From: Oxalicibacterium flavum
Lineage (GTDB): Bacteria; Pseudomonadota; Gammaproteobacteria; Burkholderiales; Burkholderiaceae_D
Assembly: GCF_014635065.1 (NCBI RefSeq)
Contig: NZ_BMCG01000006.1
Span: forward strand, 1 to 64,000
Direction: 5' to 3'
Length of the DNA stretch: 64,000 nucleotides
Position numbers and translations under genes: made by a program. Under the pieces are notes generated by a model, which saw only the letters and a list, made by a program, of their open reading frames with translations, had not been told where the DNA came from and did no database searches. Below, piece after piece: positions 50,309-59,679 of the stretch. Position 1 is the first letter of the stretch; each line of letters starts with the position of its first letter.

Positions 50309-51223
50309 TTATTTGCCGCCCCAGACCGTGCCGGCCGGGTTGGAAACCGGCACGCCGACCGCGTTGCCGTATTCGGTCCACGAACCGTCGTAGTTGCGCA
50401 CGTCATAGCCAAGCAGCTTGGACAGCGCGAACCAGGTATGGCTCGAGCGTTCGCCGATGCGGCAGTAGGTGATGATCGGCTTGCTGCCGTCGATGCCGAC
50501 CGCGCCATAGACCTTCTTCAGCTCATCGACCGTCTTGAAGGTGCCGTCGGCTGCGACTGCCTGGCCCCACGGCACGTTGGCTGCACCCGGCACGTGGCCG
50601 GCACGGATCGCCAGTTCCTGCACGCCGGCCGGTGCGAACACCTTGCCGTTGTATTCGTCAGCCGAGCGGATATCGACCAGCTTGGCATCGCTCTGCTTGT
50701 TGGCGACCGCCACTACGTCACCCAGGTTGGCGCGCAGCTTGGGATTGGCCGCGCCGACCTTGATGTTGCCGGCTGCGTGCTGGATCGCCACCGGCGTCAG
50801 CGGACGGTTCTCGGCTTCCCACTTCTTGCGGCCGCCGTCGAGCAGCTTGACGTTCTTGACGCCATAGATGTCGAACACCCAGGCGCCCCAGGCGGCGAAC
50901 CAGTTGTTGTTGTCGCCGTAGAGGACCACGGTGCTGTCGTTATTGACGCCCGCGTTGCGCAGCAGTTTCTCGAAGTTCTGCTGGCTGACGATGTCGCGGC
51001 GCACCGGATCGACGAGATCGGTATGCCAGGAGAAGTTGGTCGCGCCCTGGATGTGGCCGCGTTCGAACACGCCCGGATTCACGCTGACTTCGATCAGGCG
51101 CAGCTTGGGATCGCTGATGTTCTTCTCGAGCCAGTCGGTGCTGACGAGGAAGTCGCTTGGCGCCGCGTGGGCGGTTCCGAGCAGCAGGCTGCCCGCGACG
51201 AGCAGGGTTTTGATGAGTTTCAT
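50309..51223 (-). CDS. exported thiosulfate sulfurtransferase (tandem rhodanese)
   Basis: A 304-residue precursor with a cleavable signal peptide (LLVAGSLLLGTAHA, cut near residue 20) and two rhodanese domains. The N-terminal domain has Asp104 (LYGDNNNW) where a catalytic cysteine would be, so it is structural. The C-terminal domain carries Cys254 in YCRIGERS, a thiosulfate-type active-site loop. It would transfer sulfane sulphur in the periplasm. A strong GGAGGCGCATC precedes the ATG. It lies 12 bases before the YeeE/YedE transporter gene. Confidence 0.93.
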   Translation of the reverse strand: MKLIKTLLVAGSLLLGTAHAAPSDFLVSTDWLEKNISDPKLRLIEVSVNPGVFERGHIQGATNFSWHTDLVDPVRRDIVSQQNFEKLLRNAGVNNDSTVVLYGDNNNWFAAWGAWVFDIYGVKNVKLLDGGRKKWEAENRPLTPVAIQHAAGNIKVGAANPKLRANLGDVVAVANKQSDAKLVDIRSADEYNGKVFAPAGVQELAIRAGHVPGAANVPWGQAVAADGTFKTVDELKKVYGAVGIDGSKPIITYCRIGERSSHTWFALSKLLGYDVRNYDGSWTEYGNAVGVPVSNPAGTVWGGK

Positions 51224-51409
51224 GATGCGCCTCCGTTGTTAAGAAAGTGTGAGCTACATTACTCAAGCGTTTGCCACACGACAACGAAGCTTTTTCCATA
51301 TCCATATGCGGAAAACGAGCAATGAAGGCGCGGTGATGCAGCCGGAAAAATGGCAGCAAAGCGCCGCCTGCACGACGTCTTTTCTTCAGGATGGAATTGT
51401 GTAAAAAAT

Positions 51410-51439
51410 GTTAATTATGATAAATTTTTGTCAATTAAC
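51410..51439. repeat. AT-rich inverted repeat upstream of the carbonic anhydrase gene
   Basis: GTTAATT and AATTAAC are separated by 16 AT-rich bases in the 249-base divergent gap between the rhodanese and carbonic anhydrase genes. It could be an operator or part of a bent promoter region. Confidence 0.4.
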
Positions 51440-51472
51440 GATTTACATTTCCAACCATGAAAGGAGTAGTCG

Positions 51473-52222
51473 ATGCAGCAAGGCAGAAACGGAAAATGGG
51501 TACGGACCGGCAGTGCGCTGGTGCTGGGACTGGTGCTGGCAGGCTGTGCGGCGCAGGGGCCGCAGCAGCCGACTGTGGCGAATACGCATCCTGCAGTCAT
51601 GAGCGCGCAGGAACAACAGCGGATCACGCCGGACCAGGCCCTGCAACTGCTCAAGGATGGCAACGCGCGCTATACGGAAGGCAAGGGCGGTGCGCATGAC
51701 TATCCGCGCCAGGTCGCCGCAACCGGTCGCGATGGCCAGTATCCGTTCGCCAGCATCGTCAGCTGCATCGATTCGCGCGCCGCGCCGACACAGGTGTTCG
51801 ATCTCGGCGTGGGCGATGTCTTCAGCGCGCGCGTGGCGGGCAACATCGTCAATCCGGACATCCTCGGCAGCCTCGAGTACGGCGCCAAGGTCGCGGGCGC
51901 CAGGCTGATCGTCATCCTCGGCCATACCTCGTGCGGTGCGGTCAAGGGCGCCTGCGACAGCGTGGCGCTCGGCAATCTGAGCGGGCTGCTGCAACGCATC
52001 CGGCCGGCGGTGGAGGCGACGCCCGACGTGGGCGGCAGCGACCGCAGTTCGCACAACTATCCGTTCGTCGATGCGGTGGCCGAGAAGAACGTGCACCTGA
52101 CCGTGCAGAACCTGCTCGATCAGAGTCCGGTGCTGCGCGAGATGGCGGAACGCAAGGAAATTCGCGTGATTGGCGCGATGCTCGACGTGAAGACGGGGAA
52201 GGTCAACTTCCTCGATTCGTAG
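51473..52222 (+). CDS. beta-class carbonic anhydrase, lipoprotein
   Basis: Interconverts CO2 and bicarbonate. The 249-residue precursor has a signal peptide with lipobox VLAGC (Cys25), so it is exported and lipid-anchored. Zinc ligands and the catalytic dyad are complete: CIDSR (Cys98, Asp100, Arg102) and HTSCGA (His151, Cys154), with FDLGVGDVFSARVAGN between. AAAGGAG lies before the ATG. Exported beta-class enzymes are less common than cytoplasmic ones. It ends at a bidirectional terminator shared with yggX. Confidence 0.94.
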   Translation: MQQGRNGKWVRTGSALVLGLVLAGCAAQGPQQPTVANTHPAVMSAQEQQRITPDQALQLLKDGNARYTEGKGGAHDYPRQVAATGRDGQYPFASIVSCIDSRAAPTQVFDLGVGDVFSARVAGNIVNPDILGSLEYGAKVAGARLIVILGHTSCGAVKGACDSVALGNLSGLLQRIRPAVEATPDVGGSDRSSHNYPFVDAVAEKNVHLTVQNLLDQSPVLREMAERKEIRVIGAMLDVKTGKVNFLDS

Positions 52223-52249
52223 CGTCTGGCGATGATCGGGATCCGCAAC

Positions 52250-52278
52250 AAAAAAGCCGACGCATGCGTCGGCTTTTT
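52250..52278. terminator. bidirectional terminator between the carbonic anhydrase gene and yggX
   Basis: AAAAAGCCGACGCA and TGCGTCGGCTTTTT form an unbroken palindrome in the centre of a convergent gene pair. Confidence 0.9.
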
Positions 52279-52296
52279 CATTGAGTCGCCCGGCGA

Positions 52297-52569
52297 TCAG
52301 TAGGTCGGAGGTACGTAGCCCTGCGCCTGGTCGGCGCCTTCGCCGAAGAAGTGCTTTTCCATCTGCGCTGCCAGATACTTGCGCGCGCGCACGTCGGCCA
52401 GGTTCAGGCGGTTCTCGTTGACCAGCATGGTCTGGTGCTTGAGCCAGCCGGCCCAGGCTTCTTTCGAGACGCTTTCGTAGATGCGCTTGCCGAGTTCGCC
52501 CGGATACGGCGGGAAGTCCAGTCCTTCCGCTTCCTTGTCGAGCTTGATGCAGTGAATCATGCGTGTCAT
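52297..52569 (-). CDS. yggX: Fe(2+)-trafficking / oxidative damage protection protein YggX
   Basis: A 90-residue protein that protects iron-sulphur clusters and is linked to iron handling. The family start [20 protein letters not shown] with Cys7, [20 protein letters not shown] and the late MEKHFFGEG are all present. AAAGGAAA precedes the ATG at 52569; the frame extends to 52653 without conservation. It lies 105 bases downstream of argA on the same strand. Confidence 0.95.
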   Translation of the reverse strand: MTRMIHCIKLDKEAEGLDFPPYPGELGKRIYESVSKEAWAGWLKHQTMLVNENRLNLADVRARKYLAAQMEKHFFGEGADQAQGYVPPTY

Positions 52570-52674
52570 GCCAATTTCCTTTGTGCTTGCAGCATGCCGC
52601 GCCATGCGTGACGGCGCGGACCGGGTTGAATGAATGCCGGCGCCCTCAGGCACCGGCGGGATGCGATGCCGCCA

Positions 52675-53994
52675 TTATAGATTCTTCACGAACACCAGGG
52701 ATTTGCGCTGCCAGTTGTACATGCTCTGACGATCCTTGGGCAGCGTATCGACGGTGGCCGGCATGAAGCCGCGCTTGAGGAACCAGTGCGCGGTGCGCGT
52801 GGTGAGCACGAACAGCTTCCTGAGGCCGGCCGCGCGTGCACGATTCTCCATGTGCTTGAGCAGGCGCTCGCCGTCGCCCTGGGTTTGCGCATCGGGGCTG
52901 ACTATGAGGCAGGCCATCTCTGCCATGTTCTCTGCCGGGAACGGGTAGAGCGCGGCGCAACCGAAGATCACGCCATCGTGCTCGATCACCGAGAAGTGGT
53001 CGATCTCGCGCTCGATCAGTTCGCGCGGGCGCTTGACCAGCGTGCCGTCGGCTTCGTGCGGTTCGATCAGCTTGAGGATGCCGCCGACGTCCTCGATGGT
53101 CGCCTGCCGCAGGCTTTCGAGATTCTCGTAGCTGACCATGGTGCCGACGCCGTCGTGGGTGAAGATTTCGAGCAGCGGCGAGCCATCGATCTCGTAGGGC
53201 ACCATGTGCGCGCGCGGCACGCCGCGGCGCGAGGCCTGCACGCAGTGGTCGAGATAGAAGGCCACGTCCGGCGGCAGTTCGCTCGCCTTCAGCAGCGCTT
53301 CGGCCTGCGCCGCCGTCAGTTCGCGGATTTCGTCGCCGGCCGCGTTGGACATCAGCGGCGTCTCGGTCAGGAAGATCAGCTTGTCGGCGCGCAGCGCGAT
53401 GGCGGCGGCGGTCGCCACGTCTTCCATCGAGAGGTTGAAGACCTCGCCGGTCGGCGAGAAGCCCAGCGGTGACAGCAGCACCAGGCCGCCGGCATTGACG
53501 ATAGGGCGGATCACCTCGTGCGCGATCTTGCGCGTGACGCCCGTCAGTTCGAGATCGACGCCGTCGATCACGCCCAGCGGCCGTGCGGTGACGAAGTTGC
53601 CCGAGATGACGCGGATTTCCGAATGCGCCATCGGCGTGTTCGGCAGGCCCTGGCTGAAGGCGGCCTCGATGTCGAGGCGCAGTTCGCCGGCGGCTTCCTT
53701 CGCGCATTCCATGGCGGCCGTATCGGTGACGCGCAGGCCGTTGTGAAAGCGCGGCGCCATGTTGCGCAGCGCCAGCTGTTCCTCGACCTGCGGGCGCGAG
53801 CCGTGCACGATGACGACCTTGATGCCGAGCGCGTGCAGCAGGGAAAGGTCCTGTGCCAGCACCGGCAGGGCGCCGGCCTTGACCAGTTCGCCCGGAAAGG
53901 CGATCACGAAAGTCTGGCCACGGAAGGCGTGGATGTAGGGCGCGACCGAGCGCAGCCACTGGACGAACTGAACGGAATTTTCCATGGCGTTCAT
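52675..53994 (-). CDS. argA: amino-acid N-acetyltransferase (N-acetylglutamate synthase)
   Basis: Commits glutamate to arginine synthesis by acetylation. The 439 residues have an N-terminal amino-acid-kinase-like regulatory domain (VKAGALPVLAQDLSLLHALG, VIVHGSRPQVEEQL, about 25-290) that binds arginine in relatives, and a C-terminal GNAT domain (CLIVSPDAQTQGDGERLLKH for acetyl-CoA, then RTAHWFLKRGF). GAGG lies eight bases before the ATG at 53994. It is divergent from hrpA, 146 bases apart. Confidence 0.95.
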   Translation of the reverse strand: MNAMENSVQFVQWLRSVAPYIHAFRGQTFVIAFPGELVKAGALPVLAQDLSLLHALGIKVVIVHGSRPQVEEQLALRNMAPRFHNGLRVTDTAAMECAKEAAGELRLDIEAAFSQGLPNTPMAHSEIRVISGNFVTARPLGVIDGVDLELTGVTRKIAHEVIRPIVNAGGLVLLSPLGFSPTGEVFNLSMEDVATAAAIALRADKLIFLTETPLMSNAAGDEIRELTAAQAEALLKASELPPDVAFYLDHCVQASRRGVPRAHMVPYEIDGSPLLEIFTHDGVGTMVSYENLESLRQATIEDVGGILKLIEPHEADGTLVKRPRELIEREIDHFSVIEHDGVIFGCAALYPFPAENMAEMACLIVSPDAQTQGDGERLLKHMENRARAAGLRKLFVLTTRTAHWFLKRGFMPATVDTLPKDRQSMYNWQRKSLVFVKNL

Positions 53995-54125
53995 TATGCC
54001 TCAGGCTCCGGGGCAAATGTGCGCCTTCGATGCGTGTCGTTGACCAGGGTTTCGGGCAGGGTTTGCGACGCTCCGCGGCCGTCTGCCGGCAGTTTCCAGC
54101 GCATGTGCGCCGGCACGGCGGCCTG

Positions 54126-54131
54126 TATAAT
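54126..54131 (+). promoter_or_regulatory. -10 box very close to hrpA
   Basis: A perfect TATAAT ends only 9 bases before the hrpA ATG, so transcription would start about 3 bases before it, and no Shine-Dalgarno sequence is visible. No good -35 was found at 16-18 bases. Confidence 0.5.
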
Positions 54132-54140
54132 CCGCCCCAC

Positions 54141-57100
54141 ATGTCCGCACCAGAATCCAGTCAGAAACCGTCCCCGTCGCGCCGCCCGCGCGGCCCCCGC
54201 AACGAACGCGCGCCGGCCGCGCCGCCGGTGCGCCATCCGCTGCCGTCGATCACCTTCCCCGAGGAACTGCCGGTCTCCGGCCGGCGCGAGGAAATTGCCC
54301 GCGCGTTGCGCAACAACCAGGTCGTCATCGTCAGCGGCGAGACCGGTTCTGGCAAGACCACGCAGTTGCCCAAGATCTGCCTCGAACTCGGCCGTGGCGA
54401 GCACGGACTGATCGGCCACACGCAGCCGCGTCGTATCGCCGCGTCGTCCACCGCCAAGCGTATCGCACAGGAACTCGGCACGCCGCTCGGCGAACACGTC
54501 GGCTACAAGGTGCGCTTCAACGACACGCTGAGCGAAGGCGCGTGGGTCAAGCTGATGACCGACGGCATCCTGCTGGCGGAGACACAGACCGATCCCCTGC
54601 TGCGCCAGTACGACACCATCATCATCGACGAGGCGCACGAGCGCAGCCTGAACATCGACTTCCTGCTCGGCTACCTGAAGCAGCTGCTGCCAAAGCGGCC
54701 GGACCTGAAAATCATCATCACCTCCGCAACCATCGATGCCGAGCGCTTCGCGCGGCATTTCACGCAGGGCGACAAGGTGCCGCCGGTGATCGAAGTGTCG
54801 GGCCGCTTGTATCCGGTGGAAATCCGCTACCGGCCGGTCGAGCAGGATCGCGTGCCGAATGCGCAGAACAACCCGAACGCGACCTCTGATGCAGCCGCTG
54901 CACGACGTTCTTCTCAGGCGGCGAAGGAGCGCAGCCAGCGCGACCTGATGGACGCGGTGGTGGATGCCGTCGATGAACTGGCGCGCATCGGCTCCGGCGA
55001 CGTGCTGGTTTTCCTGCCGGGCGAGCGAGAGATTCGCGACGCCGCCGAAGCCTTGCGCAAGCACCACCCGCCGCACGTGGAAATCCTGCCGCTGTTCGCG
55101 CGTTTGTCCGCACAGGAGCAGGAACGCATCTTCAAGCCGACCAATGCGCGCCGCATCGTGCTGGCGACCAACGTTGCGGAAACGTCGTTGACGGTGCCCG
55201 GTATCCGCTACGTGGTTGACGCGGGCCTGGCGCGCGTCAAGCGTTACAGCTACCGCAACAAGGTCGAGCAGTTGCAGATCGAGCCGGTCGCGCAGTCTGC
55301 CGCCAACCAGCGCGCCGGCCGTTGCGGCCGCGTCGCCGCCGGCGTCTGCATCCGGCTGTATGACGAGCAGGATTATCTGCAGCGGCCGAAATTCACCGAT
55401 CCGGAAATCCTGCGTTCGTCGCTGGCGTCCGTCATCCTGCGGATGAAGTCCTTGCATTTGACGGACGTCGAGGAATTCCCCTTCATCGAACCGCCATTGG
55501 GCCGCGCGATCGCCGACGGCTATCAATTGCTGCAGGAACTCGGCGCCGTCGATGACGACAACCGCCTGACCAAACTCGGCCGCGAACTGGCGCGCCTGCC
55601 GCTCGATCCGCGCGTCGGCCGCATGATCCTCGCCGCGCGGCAGAATGCCTGCCTGACCGAAATGCTGATCATCGCCTCGGCGCTGTCGGTGCAGGACCCG
55701 CGCGACCGGCCGATGGAAGCGCAGAACGCGGCCGACACCGCGCACAAGAAATTCGCCGACGACAAATCCGAATTCCAGAGTTACCTGAAAATCTGGAAGT
55801 GGTTCCAGGAAGCCATCGAGCACAAGAAGACCAACCGGCAATTGCAGGAAGAATGCCGCGCCAATTTCCTGTCGCAACTGCGGCTGCGCGAATGGCGCGA
55901 CGTGCATTCGCAACTGTTGACCATCGTGCGCGAGCAGGGCTGGCGGCTGAACGAACTGCCGGCGACCTACGAACAACTGCATACGGCGCTGCTGACCGGC
56001 TTGCTCGGCAACATCGGCTTCAAGGCCGAGGACGAGCCTCACTATTTAGGTGCGCGCGGCATCAGGTTCCACATCTGGCCCGGCTCGTCGCTGTCCAAGA
56101 AGGCCGGCAAGTGGATCATGGCCGCAGAATTGATCGATACGTCGCGGCTGTACGCGCGCTGCATTGCGCAGATTCAGCCCGAATGGCTGGAACGCGTGGC
56201 CGGTCATCTGCTGAAGAAATCCTACGGCGAGCCGCGATGGGAAAAGCGCACGGCGCAGGTTTCGGCCTATGAACGCGCGACGCTTTACGGCCTCGTCGTC
56301 TATAGCCAGCGCCGCATCAACTACGGCCTCATCAATCCGACCGAAGCGCGCGAGATTTTCATCCGCGATGCGCTGGTCGGCGGCGATTTCGACACGCGCC
56401 TGCCATTCTTCGCGCACAACCACAAGCTGGTGCGCGAGATCGAAAACCTCGAACACAAGTCGCGCCGCATCGACGTGCTGGTTGACGACGACCTGATCGC
56501 CGCCTTCTACGACAAGCAGATTCCGGCCGACGTGGTCAACGGCATCGGTTTCGAGAAGTGGATCAAGGATGCGTCGGCCAATGAACCGAAGCTGCTCTAC
56601 CTGAACCGCGACGATCTGATGCGGCACGAAGCGGCCGGCGTGACGACCGAACTGTTCCCGAAGGCGATGAACGTGGCCGGCATCGAGATGGGCCTGACCT
56701 ATCACTTCGAACCCGGCTCGCCGCGCGACGGCGTCACGCTTGCCGTGCCGCTGTATGCGCTGAACCAGGTCTCGGCCGACCGCAGCGAATGGCTGGTACC
56801 CGGCATGCTGAAGGAGAAAGTGCACCTGCTGCTGAAATCGTTGCCGCAGAAGCTGCGCCGCCATTGCGTGCCGCTGCCGGATTACGCCGCCGGCTTCTGC
56901 GACCGCGTGCAGGACAAGCACACCTTCGGTCGTGGCAGCCTGCTCGACGCCGTGATCGCCGACGTGCGCGAGCAGACTACGGTGATGACCAGGACCACCG
57001 ACTACAAGCTCGAAACGCTGCCGGCGCATCACTTCATGAACTTCAAGGTGATCGATGAGCACGGCCGCCAGTTGGAAATGGGACGCAACCTTGGTGCGCT

Positions 57101-58103
57101 GCGGTCGGAACTCGGCGGGCAGGCGCGCGAAAGTTTCCAGCGCCTGGCCGAGAAAACCGCGCCGACCGTGGCCGAACAGACGACGGCTTCGACGGGCAAG
57201 CCGGCCGCTGCGCCGGCGAAGGGCGGACAGCAGAATGCGTCAGCTTCGACCTCAGCCGAACACCAGAACCTGACCGGCTGGACCTTCGGCGAACTGCCCG
57301 AACTGCTGGAAATCCAGCGCGGCAAGCAGAAGCTGATCGGTTTCCCGGCGCTGGTTGACCGCAAGACGCATTGCGACATCGAAGTCTTCGACGATCCCGA
57401 CGAAGCCGCGCGCACGCATCGCATCGGCCTGCGCCGCCTGTTTGCGCTGCAACTGAAGGAACAGCTGAAGTTCCTCGACAAGAACATCCCCGGCCTGCAG
57501 CAAATGGGCATGCAGTTCATGGCGCTCGGTTCGCAGGAAGAGCTGCGCGATCAGATCATCGAGAAGGGACTGGAACGCGCCTGCCTGCAGGAACCGCTGC
57601 CGAAGAACGCGCAGGAATTCAACACGCGCCGCGACGAAGGCAAGTCCCGCCTCGGCCTGCTGGTCAACGAGATCGCACGCCTGGCCGGCACCATCCTCGC
57701 CGAATACCATGCGTTGCCGAAGAAGCTGCAGACGGTGAAGGCGCACACGCCGGCGTTCAACGACATGCAGGCACAACTGCAAGCACTGATCGGAAAGCGC
57801 TTCATTGCCGATACCGACTACACGCAGCTATCGCATTTCCCGCGCTACCTGAAGGCGATGGCCACGCGCATCGACAAGCTGCGCGCCGATCCCGCGCGCG
57901 ACGCGAAAACCATGGCCGAATGGCAGCAGGCGGCGCAGCCGTGGCAGCGGGCGCTGAAGGATCGCTATGGCGATCCGAAGATGATCGAGTATCGCTGGAT
58001 GCTGGAGGAACTGCGCGTGTCGCTGTTCGCGCAGGAATTACGGACGCCGATGCCGGTGTCGATCAAGCGGTTGCAGAAGGTGTGGGAATCGATGCAGCGT
58101 TAG
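54141..58103 (+). CDS. hrpA: ATP-dependent RNA helicase HrpA
   Basis: A 1,320-residue DEAH-box helicase, near the 1,300 residues of E. coli HrpA, which rescues stalled ribosomes and processes some mRNAs. Motif I GETGSGKTT is at 66-74, DEAH at 163-166, SATIDAERF, then QRAGRCGRVAAGVCIRLY; the helicase-associated and DUF3418 regions fill the rest. The Pro/Arg-rich N-terminus (residues 1-35) is low complexity. A short Ala/Thr-rich insert occurs at about 1,010-1,045. The ATG at 54141 is preferred over the upstream frame start at 54030, which lies before the -10 box. Confidence 0.95.
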   Translation: MSAPESSQKPSPSRRPRGPRNERAPAAPPVRHPLPSITFPEELPVSGRREEIARALRNNQVVIVSGETGSGKTTQLPKICLELGRGEHGLIGHTQPRRIAASSTAKRIAQELGTPLGEHVGYKVRFNDTLSEGAWVKLMTDGILLAETQTDPLLRQYDTIIIDEAHERSLNIDFLLGYLKQLLPKRPDLKIIITSATIDAERFARHFTQGDKVPPVIEVSGRLYPVEIRYRPVEQDRVPNAQNNPNATSDAAAARRSSQAAKERSQRDLMDAVVDAVDELARIGSGDVLVFLPGEREIRDAAEALRKHHPPHVEILPLFARLSAQEQERIFKPTNARRIVLATNVAETSLTVPGIRYVVDAGLARVKRYSYRNKVEQLQIEPVAQSAANQRAGRCGRVAAGVCIRLYDEQDYLQRPKFTDPEILRSSLASVILRMKSLHLTDVEEFPFIEPPLGRAIADGYQLLQELGAVDDDNRLTKLGRELARLPLDPRVGRMILAARQNACLTEMLIIASALSVQDPRDRPMEAQNAADTAHKKFADDKSEFQSYLKIWKWFQEAIEHKKTNRQLQEECRANFLSQLRLREWRDVHSQLLTIVREQGWRLNELPATYEQLHTALLTGLLGNIGFKAEDEPHYLGARGIRFHIWPGSSLSKKAGKWIMAAELIDTSRLYARCIAQIQPEWLERVAGHLLKKSYGEPRWEKRTAQVSAYERATLYGLVVYSQRRINYGLINPTEAREIFIRDALVGGDFDTRLPFFAHNHKLVREIENLEHKSRRIDVLVDDDLIAAFYDKQIPADVVNGIGFEKWIKDASANEPKLLYLNRDDLMRHEAAGVTTELFPKAMNVAGIEMGLTYHFEPGSPRDGVTLAVPLYALNQVSADRSEWLVPGMLKEKVHLLLKSLPQKLRRHCVPLPDYAAGFCDRVQDKHTFGRGSLLDAVIADVREQTTVMTRTTDYKLETLPAHHFMNFKVIDEHGRQLEMGRNLGALRSELGGQARESFQRLAEKTAPTVAEQTTASTGKPAAAPAKGGQQNASASTSAEHQNLTGWTFGELPELLEIQRGKQKLIGFPALVDRKTHCDIEVFDDPDEAARTHRIGLRRLFALQLKEQLKFLDKNIPGLQQMGMQFMALGSQEELRDQIIEKGLERACLQEPLPKNAQEFNTRRDEGKSRLGLLVNEIARLAGTILAEYHALPKKLQTVKAHTPAFNDMQAQLQALIGKRFIADTDYTQLSHFPRYLKAMATRIDKLRADPARDAKTMAEWQQAAQPWQRALKDRYGDPKMIEYRWMLEELRVSLFAQELRTPMPVSIKRLQKVWESMQR

Positions 58104-58222
58104 ATGTAGCTAGGAGAGAAATCTGACGGCGATATTTTGATCAATGAACACGACTTCTTTCTGTTTCCATAAGGTCGTGTTGCGCGATCAATTCTAAAGG
58201 CCAATATTGGATGGTAGCGAGA

Positions 58223-58669
58223 TTATCTTATATTTGCTTTATAAGTCATTTCTTCCAGTAGAGTTTCCTTTCGAAAGCTATCCTGATCATTGAGTGAAAG
58301 TTGATTCCAGTTTTCTTCGATATATCTGACTGCCGCAATTTGTTGTTCGATAAACGTGGCGCCTTGTGTCTCCATATTGGCAGCTAAACCGAACAAAACT
58401 GCTGATGCATCTGGAGACATGAATCCTCTGACGGCATAGGTTAAAGGCACGGTAGTTTTACGAATAAGTGCGAGCACCGCATTTGTAAACTGACGTTCTT
58501 TGTCGTCATTTTTGAGCCACGAAGGCACGCTGTTTTTCTGTCCTTGCGCGATGCTGGCATCGAGATCACGAACTGCTCTCAAATAATCGATGTGGTTTTT
58601 ACGTGATTTTCCTTTGAGTATGGAATATATGACGAAGGATAAAATCACAATAATGGCGAATGTAATCAT
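58223..58669 (-). CDS. membrane-anchored protein of unknown function in an AT-rich patch
   Basis: I do not recognise this 148-residue protein. One N-terminal membrane helix (MITFAIIVILSFVIYSIL) is followed by a basic stretch (KGKSRKNH) and a helical cytoplasmic domain rich in Asn, Gln and Lys. The gene and about 120 bases on each side are clearly richer in A and T than hrpA and dcd, and codons such as AAT, TTT and ATA are common, which suggests acquisition from elsewhere or a fast-evolving orphan. No strong ribosome site precedes the ATG. It is convergent with hrpA. Confidence 0.65.
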   Translation of the reverse strand: MITFAIIVILSFVIYSILKGKSRKNHIDYLRAVRDLDASIAQGQKNSVPSWLKNDDKERQFTNAVLALIRKTTVPLTYAVRGFMSPDASAVLFGLAANMETQGATFIEQQIAAVRYIEENWNQLSLNDQDSFRKETLLEEMTYKANIR

Positions 58670-58954
58670 ATTGGAATAATAGCTTTTGATAAGAGATGCA
58701 CCAAAGCGGCGAGCTTAACAATTTTCTGGGAGTCCCACAACGTTCAAGGCTGTTCTTCCTTTCGGGCGAATAAGTAATCCAAAGGTTTGGGTGTTTTTAT
58801 CGTTAAAAAGTTATTTTCTTTGTTCACGGCGTTGTAAGTCATGTGGAACGATGCGACGCTTAGGAGGGATATTGAGACTGGTAGGTGTTTCTCTCTTAAG
58901 AGTTTCGCGTAAAATTGCCAGATTCCCCTCAACCCTCGACGCAAAGCAAAGAAT

Positions 58955-59521
58955 ATGTCCATCAAATCCGACAAATGGATACGCCGCATGGCGGAGCAGC
59001 ACGGCATGATCGAACCGTTCGAACCGGGACAGGTGCGCGAGGCGAACGGACAGAAGATCGTTTCCTACGGCACCTCGTCGTATGGCTACGACATTCGCTG
59101 CGCGGACGAATTCAAGATCTTCACGAACATCAATTCGACGATCGTCGATCCGAAGAACTTCGACGAGAAATCGTTCGTCGATTTCAAGGGCGACGTCTGC
59201 ATCATCCCGCCGAACTCGTTTGCGCTCGCGCGCACCGTCGAATACTTCCGCATTCCGCGTACGGTGCTGACGATCTGCCTGGGCAAATCGACGTATGCGC
59301 GCTGCGGCATCATCGTCAACGTGACGCCGTTCGAGCCGGAATGGGAAGGCTATGTGACGCTGGAATTCTCGAACACGACGCCGCTGCCGGCGAAAATCTA
59401 TGCCGGCGAGGGCTGTGCGCAGGTTCTGTTCTTCGAGAGCGACGAAGTCTGCGAAACCTCGTACAAGGATCGCGGCGGCAAGTACCAGGGCCAGCATGGC
59501 GTGACACTGCCGAAGACCTGA
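58955..59521 (+). CDS. dcd: dCTP deaminase
   Basis: Deaminates dCTP to dUTP, the main source of dUTP for thymidylate. The 188 residues match the family: [51 protein letters not shown], then [20 protein letters not shown] and the C-terminal [19 protein letters not shown] at 58910-58915 may be its -10. The 285 bases upstream (58670-58954) are AT-rich with no supported gene. It ends at a strong hairpin terminator. Confidence 0.97.
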   Translation: MSIKSDKWIRRMAEQHGMIEPFEPGQVREANGQKIVSYGTSSYGYDIRCADEFKIFTNINSTIVDPKNFDEKSFVDFKGDVCIIPPNSFALARTVEYFRIPRTVLTICLGKSTYARCGIIVNVTPFEPEWEGYVTLEFSNTTPLPAKIYAGEGCAQVLFFESDEVCETSYKDRGGKYQGQHGVTLPKT

Positions 59522-59530
59522 TCATCCATC

Positions 59531-59560
59531 AAACGCCGTCCATGTGACGGCGTTTTGTTT
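59531..59560 (+). terminator. Rho-independent terminator after dcd
   Basis: AAACGCCGTC and GACGGCGTTT pair around a 5-base loop and continue into TTGTTTTG. Confidence 0.85.
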
Positions 59561-59679
59561 TGCGCCGTACAGCGTGACGTATTGCGACATGACAGCATTC
59601 CTTCCACCGTTTCATCCGGACGTTTCCCTGATATGACCCGCCGTTGGACACCATGCCGGCAGGCGCGTAACCTTTGCGC

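Noticed and set aside
58744-59007. An 87-codon open frame on the minus strand across the start of dcd
   Set aside because: It overlaps the dcd start in antisense, shows no domain or signal pattern, and has no ribosome site; the AT-rich gap before dcd allows such frames by chance.
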